Shown here piece after piece: positions 5,537 to 8,356 of a stretch of 8,356 nucleotides of DNA (positions within the stretch are counted from its first letter, which is position 1; each line of letters starts with the position of its first letter). The position numbers and the translations under genes are program-made. The notes under the pieces are model-generated. The model saw nothing but the letters and a program-made list of their open reading frames with translations. It did no database searches and had not been told where the DNA came from. The stretch comes from Avelusimicrobium sp963660385. GTDB lineage: Bacteria > Elusimicrobiota > Elusimicrobia > Elusimicrobiales > Elusimicrobiaceae. The stretch covers positions 1 through 8,356 of the forward strand of contig CAVKWQ010000065.1 in the NCBI GenBank assembly GCA_963660385.1. The letters are read 5' to 3'.

Positions 5537-6273
5537 GTGATGTGTTAATCGCTATTCCGGCGCGTTACGGCTCTTCCCGTCTGCCGGGCAAAATGCTTAA
5601 ATTATTAGCCGGAAAGCCGGTTATCCAGCACGTTTATGAAGCGTGCGTAAAAGCCAATGTGGGCGACGTAATTATCGCCACGGAATCCCCCCTAGTGGTG
5701 GAAGCCGTAGCCAAGTTTGGCGCGACGGCCGTTTTAACCAGCGACCAATGCCAAAGCGGCACAGACCGCATTTACGAGGCCGCCCAAAACCGCCCCGAAA
5801 AATTTATTATTAACGTACAGGGCGATGAACCCTTTATCAAGGCGGAAACGGTGTTTGCCGTGGCCGAACTGTTAAAGACCGACCCGACCTGCGACATTTC
5901 CACCGCCGTTACGGCCACCTTGGACGAAGATAAAATCAATAACCCCAACTGCGTAAAGGCCATTATCGCCAAGGACGGACGGGCGCTGTATTTCTCGCGC
6001 TCCCGCGTGCCGTATAAACGGGAACTGACCGAAGAAAATAAAAAGGTTCCCTATTGGCAGCATTGTGGCATTTACGGCTATCGTCGCGAAGCCTTAAAAC
6101 GCTTTGTAGAACTGCCGATGAGCCCGCTGGAACAGTTGGAAAGATTGGAACAACTGCGCGCCTTGGAAGACGGTATGACCATCAAATGCGCGGTTATCAG
6201 TTCCGCCGGCCCGGCCATTGACACAGCGCAAGACCTGGAAGCCGCCGAAAAGTATTTTAAAGAACACAAATAA
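5533..6273 (+). CDS. kdsB: CMP-Kdo synthetase (3-deoxy-manno-octulosonate cytidylyltransferase)
   Basis: KdsB joins CTP and Kdo to form CMP-Kdo in the cytoplasm, the donor for Kdo addition to lipid A. The 246-residue protein has the family's length and motifs: the nucleotide-binding IPARYGSSRLPGK (8-20), SGTDRIYEA (75-83), VQGDEPFI (95-102) with the metal-binding D98, ALYFSRSRVPY (151-161), HCGIYGYR (177-184), SPLEQLERLEQLRALEDG (197-214) and the terminal DTAQDLE (230-236). AAGGAG at 5520-5525 lies 7 nt before the ATG, and the ATGA overlap couples it to rfaE1. It is the last gene of the rightward LPS run, and a strong terminator begins a few bases after its stop. Its CTP requirement ties it functionally to pyrG next door, though pyrG is a separate transcription unit. 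Confidence 0.96.
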   Translation: MSDVLIAIPARYGSSRLPGKMLKLLAGKPVIQHVYEACVKANVGDVIIATESPLVVEAVAKFGATAVLTSDQCQSGTDRIYEAAQNRPEKFIINVQGDEPFIKAETVFAVAELLKTDPTCDISTAVTATLDEDKINNPNCVKAIIAKDGRALYFSRSRVPYKRELTEENKKVPYWQHCGIYGYRREALKRFVELPMSPLEQLERLEQLRALEDGMTIKCAVISSAGPAIDTAQDLEAAEKYFKEHK

Positions 6274-6277
6274 CAGG

Positions 6278-6303
6278 ACTCCCGCCTCCCGGCGGGAGTT
6301 TTT
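6278..6303 (+). terminator. Rho-independent terminator after kdsB
   Basis: ACTCCCGCC (6278-6286), loop TCCC, GGCGGGAGT (6291-6299): a perfect 9-bp GC-rich stem followed by five T residues (6299-6303). It closes the LPS operon 4 bases after the kdsB stop. Confidence 0.92.
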
Positions 6304-6332
6304 CTGTAAGTAAAACCGTTTTATTTTTATTT

Positions 6333-6338
6333 AAGGAG
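6333..6338 (+). promoter_or_regulatory. Ribosome-binding site of pyrG
   Basis: AAGGAG lies 10 nt before the pyrG ATG, a slightly long spacer. The 30 bases between the kdsB terminator and this site are A/T-rich but show no clear -10/-35 pair, and no C-run leader of the kind used for reiterative-transcription control of pyrG in Firmicutes. The pyrG promoter may be unconventional or overlap the terminator. Confidence 0.75.
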
Positions 6339-6348
6339 TCGTTTTATT

Positions 6349-7944
6349 ATGTCTAAATTCATCATCATCACCGGCGGCGTGGTTAGTTCGCTGGGCAAAG
6401 GGATTTCCGGCGCGAGCATCGGCAAACTCTTGCAGTTAAACGGCCTTACCGTCAATATGATTAAGTGCGACCCGTATATTAACGTGGACCCGGGCACGAT
6501 GAGCCCGTACCAGCACGGCGAAGTGTTTGTAACCACGGACGGGGCGGAAGCGGACCTTGATTTAGGCCACTACGAACGCTTTTTGGACGTGAATATGACC
6601 CGCGCCAACACCAACACCGCAGGCAGCATTTACCAAACTGTTATTGACAAGGAACGCCGCGGCGAATATTTAGGTGCCACCGTACAGGTCATCCCGCACA
6701 TTACCAACGAAATCAAACGCCGCTTTACCGCGTTTGAAAACGAGTGCGACGTTTCTATTATTGAAATCGGCGGCACCGTGGGCGATATTGAATCCCTGCC
6801 GTTTTTGGAAGCCGCCCGCCAACTGCGCTTGGAAAAGGGCCCGCAGAACGTCATTTGCGTACACGTTACGCTCATCCCCTATATTGCCGTGGCGCAGGAA
6901 CTGAAAACCAAACCCACGCAGCACTCCGTCAACAAACTGCGCGAAGTGGGTATTGAGCCCAGTATGCTCATTTGCCGCACGGAAAAACCGTTAAGCCAGC
7001 ACTTAAAGGAAAAATTATCCCTCTTTTGCAGTGTCCCCGCGCAGGCGGTTATTGAGTGCGCTGATGCAAAATCTATTTACCACGTTCCGGAAATGTTCTA
7101 CAAACAGGGCGTGGATAAGCAAATTATCTCCCTCTTGGGCTTAAAACCCACGAAAGAAATTGACCCCAAATGGTTTGAATTTTTTGATAAGGCACTCAAC
7201 CCCAGCAAGTCGGTTAAAATCGCTATTGCAGGCAAATATGCCGAGTTCCAAGAGGCGTACAAATCCGTACACGAGGCCTTAAAGCACGCCGGGATGAACA
7301 ACGATGCCAAGGTGGAAGTAGTTTACATCAACACCGAAAAAGACAAGGTGGAAGAAAAATTAAAAACGGTGGACGGCATTTTGATTCCGGGCGGCTTTGG
7401 CGGACGCGGCATTGAGGGCAAAATCGCCACCGTCAAATACGCGCGCGAACACAAGGTTCCGCTCTTGGGCATTTGCCTGGGTATGCAATGCGTGGTGATT
7501 GAAGCCGCGCGCAACCTGTGTGGCCTGCACGATGCCAATTCCACCGAATTTGACCCCACCACGCAGGACCCGGTAGTAGATTTAACCCCCCAGCAGAAAA
7601 ATGTGGTTTACAAGGGTGGAACGATGCGCCTAGGCAACTACACCGCGGACTTGAAGGAAGGTTCGTTAGCGCGCCGTTTATACGGCAAGGACCGCATTGT
7701 GGAACGCCACCGCCACCGCTACGAGTTTAACCCGGCGTATGTAAAGCAGTTGGCCGATGCGGGTTTAACCGTGTCCGGCTGGCACGAAGGGGTGCTGCCC
7801 GAAATTGTGGAACGCCAAGACCACCCGTATTTTATTGCGGGCCAATTCCACCCAGAATTTGGCTCCCGCCCCTTGCGCCCGCATCCGCTGTTTGACGGGC
7901 TCATCAAGGCCAGTTTAAAAAACAAAGAAAACAAAAATAAATAG
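6349..7944 (+). CDS. pyrG: CTP synthase (glutamine-hydrolysing)
   Basis: PyrG converts UTP to CTP using ATP and ammonia from glutamine. The 531-residue protein has both domains at normal length. The N-terminal synthase domain (about 1-265) shows the P-loop-like GGVVSSLGKGI (9-19), KCDPYINVDPGTMSPYQHGEV, LDLGHYERF and EIGGTVGDIES. The C-terminal class I glutaminase (about 285-525) shows GGFGGRG, the nucleophile elbow GICLGMQ with C376, HRHRYEFN, and the catalytic pair H501/E503 in FHPEFGSRP. The segment usually reading VTDDGAET or VTEDGAET is VTTDGAEA here, two mild substitutions that keep the Asp and Glu. The tail after the glutaminase is short and Lys/Asn-rich. AAGGAG precedes the start. It is flanked by terminators on both sides, so it is probably monocistronic; its product feeds KdsB. 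Confidence 0.98.
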   Translation: MSKFIIITGGVVSSLGKGISGASIGKLLQLNGLTVNMIKCDPYINVDPGTMSPYQHGEVFVTTDGAEADLDLGHYERFLDVNMTRANTNTAGSIYQTVIDKERRGEYLGATVQVIPHITNEIKRRFTAFENECDVSIIEIGGTVGDIESLPFLEAARQLRLEKGPQNVICVHVTLIPYIAVAQELKTKPTQHSVNKLREVGIEPSMLICRTEKPLSQHLKEKLSLFCSVPAQAVIECADAKSIYHVPEMFYKQGVDKQIISLLGLKPTKEIDPKWFEFFDKALNPSKSVKIAIAGKYAEFQEAYKSVHEALKHAGMNNDAKVEVVYINTEKDKVEEKLKTVDGILIPGGFGGRGIEGKIATVKYAREHKVPLLGICLGMQCVVIEAARNLCGLHDANSTEFDPTTQDPVVDLTPQQKNVVYKGGTMRLGNYTADLKEGSLARRLYGKDRIVERHRHRYEFNPAYVKQLADAGLTVSGWHEGVLPEIVERQDHPYFIAGQFHPEFGSRPLRPHPLFDGLIKASLKNKENKNK

Positions 7945-7950
7945 CAGCAG

Positions 7951-7987
7951 AAAAACACCCCTAGGATAAAACCAAGGGGTGTTTTTT
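7951..7987. terminator. Bidirectional terminator between pyrG and the convergent pilin-like gene
   Basis: AAAAACACCCCT (7951-7962) and AGGGGTGTTTTT (7975-7986) pair over 12 bp. Two further G-C pairs beyond an A-A mismatch leave a small ATAAAA loop. T residues at 7982-7987 serve rightward transcription, and A residues at 7951-7955 serve leftward. The TAA stop of the leftward gene (7986-7988) lies inside the T tract. Confidence 0.88.
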
Positions 7988-8356
7988 AATCTATATGATA
8001 ATGCACCTGTTCGCCAGAACTGCTTACTCCGTTAGGGGTGTCTTTACCCGAAATATTAGAGCAAATTCTTTTTCCCACCTCGTCATCCTTACTAGCCCAA
8101 CACTCAAAAAAATTGTCTTGGTAATATTTTTCCAAACTTAAATTTCTAACCGTATCATTACACCGAAAGGACATCCTGGGCGCCAAGTGTGAAAGGAGAT
8201 AACAAGTCATTGTTTTATTACTGATAGTAGTAGCATTGGTTCTTGTAAACCCGGCAGGCATTGAAATAACAAGAGAATCCAAATTGCTGGCATAATGCCC
8301 GGTTTGCATATAAAAATGCTGTTGCGCCTGGTCCACCGCGCGCACAAGGGCGTACA
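7986..8356 (-). CDS. Type IV pilin-like / pseudopilin protein, N-terminus outside the window
   Basis: Only the C-terminal 122 residues are visible (first complete codon at 8352-8354). The opening YALVRAVDQAQQHFYMQTGHYASNLDSL resembles the end of the long N-terminal helix and the start of the globular domain in type IV pilins and type II secretion pseudopilins, where a helix leads into a Y-x-x-x-x-G-x-Y-A-x-x-L-x-x-L signature. Four cysteines (in MTCY, FRCND, FECWAS, RICSN) could form disulfides, as expected for an exported protein. The C-terminal CWASKDDEVGKRICSNISGKD stretch matches the layout I recall from the abundant pilin-like proteins of Elusimicrobium. The processing site GFTLIE would lie beyond the window edge. 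A GTG at 8343-8345 in this frame is an internal Val, since the similarity continues upstream of it. The gene is clearly more A/T-rich than its neighbours. Substrate or pilus type cannot be assigned. Confidence 0.7.
   Translation of the reverse strand, partial: YALVRAVDQAQQHFYMQTGHYASNLDSLVISMPAGFTRTNATTISNKTMTCYLLSHLAPRMSFRCNDTVRNLSLEKYYQDNFFECWASKDDEVGKRICSNISGKDTPNGVSSSGEQVHYHID

Noticed and set aside
6304..6348. Attenuator or reiterative-transcription control of pyrG
   Set aside because: The terminator before it belongs to kdsB. No alternative antiterminator stem and no GGGC-type initiation region is visible in the short leader.
8343..8345. GTG as a start for the pilin-like gene
   Set aside because: The frame stays open to the window edge and the upstream residues YAL fit the end of a pilin helix, so this is an internal Val in a truncated gene.

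Overview
This 8.4 kb window looks like chromosomal DNA of a Gram-negative, LPS-bearing bacterium. The best guess is a gut-type Elusimicrobiota (Elusimicrobium-like). That rests on the pilin-like protein at the right edge, whose sequence style matches the many pseudopilin-like proteins I recall from that phylum, and on an intergenic region full of palindromic repeats. The envelope genes themselves only say 'Gram-negative with Kdo and heptose in the inner core', so the phylum is an inference.

Layout. Positions 1-724 hold no convincing complete gene. At the far left, a minus-strand ribosome-binding site points at a start codon just outside the window. From about 160 to 652 there are nine copies of a short palindromic element, four of them arranged as two tail-to-tail composite units. 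lpxK (minus strand, 725-1831) ends at a terminator at 671-699. A 100-bp divergent promoter region separates it from a rightward run of lpxL, gmhB, a DUF3108 lipoprotein gene, rfaE1/hldA and kdsB (1932-6273). Short overlaps couple three of the junctions, and a second likely promoter lies just before rfaE1. A strong terminator follows kdsB. pyrG (6349-7944) stands alone between terminators. It converges on a partial pilin-like gene (minus strand, 7986 to the right edge), sharing a bidirectional terminator with it.

How the genes work together. LpxK phosphorylates the lipid A disaccharide and the LpxL-family protein adds a secondary acyl chain. RfaE1 and GmhB perform two consecutive steps toward ADP-heptose: heptose-7-phosphate to the 1,7-bisphosphate, then to heptose-1-phosphate. 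KdsB activates Kdo as CMP-Kdo, and PyrG supplies CTP, which KdsB consumes. The DUF3108 protein is a probable lipoprotein of unknown function placed inside this LPS cluster.

I see no CRISPR array, tRNA, rRNA, transposase or defence system. The least ordinary part is the 160-652 repeat cluster, where stem sequences differ between copies but stay self-complementary.
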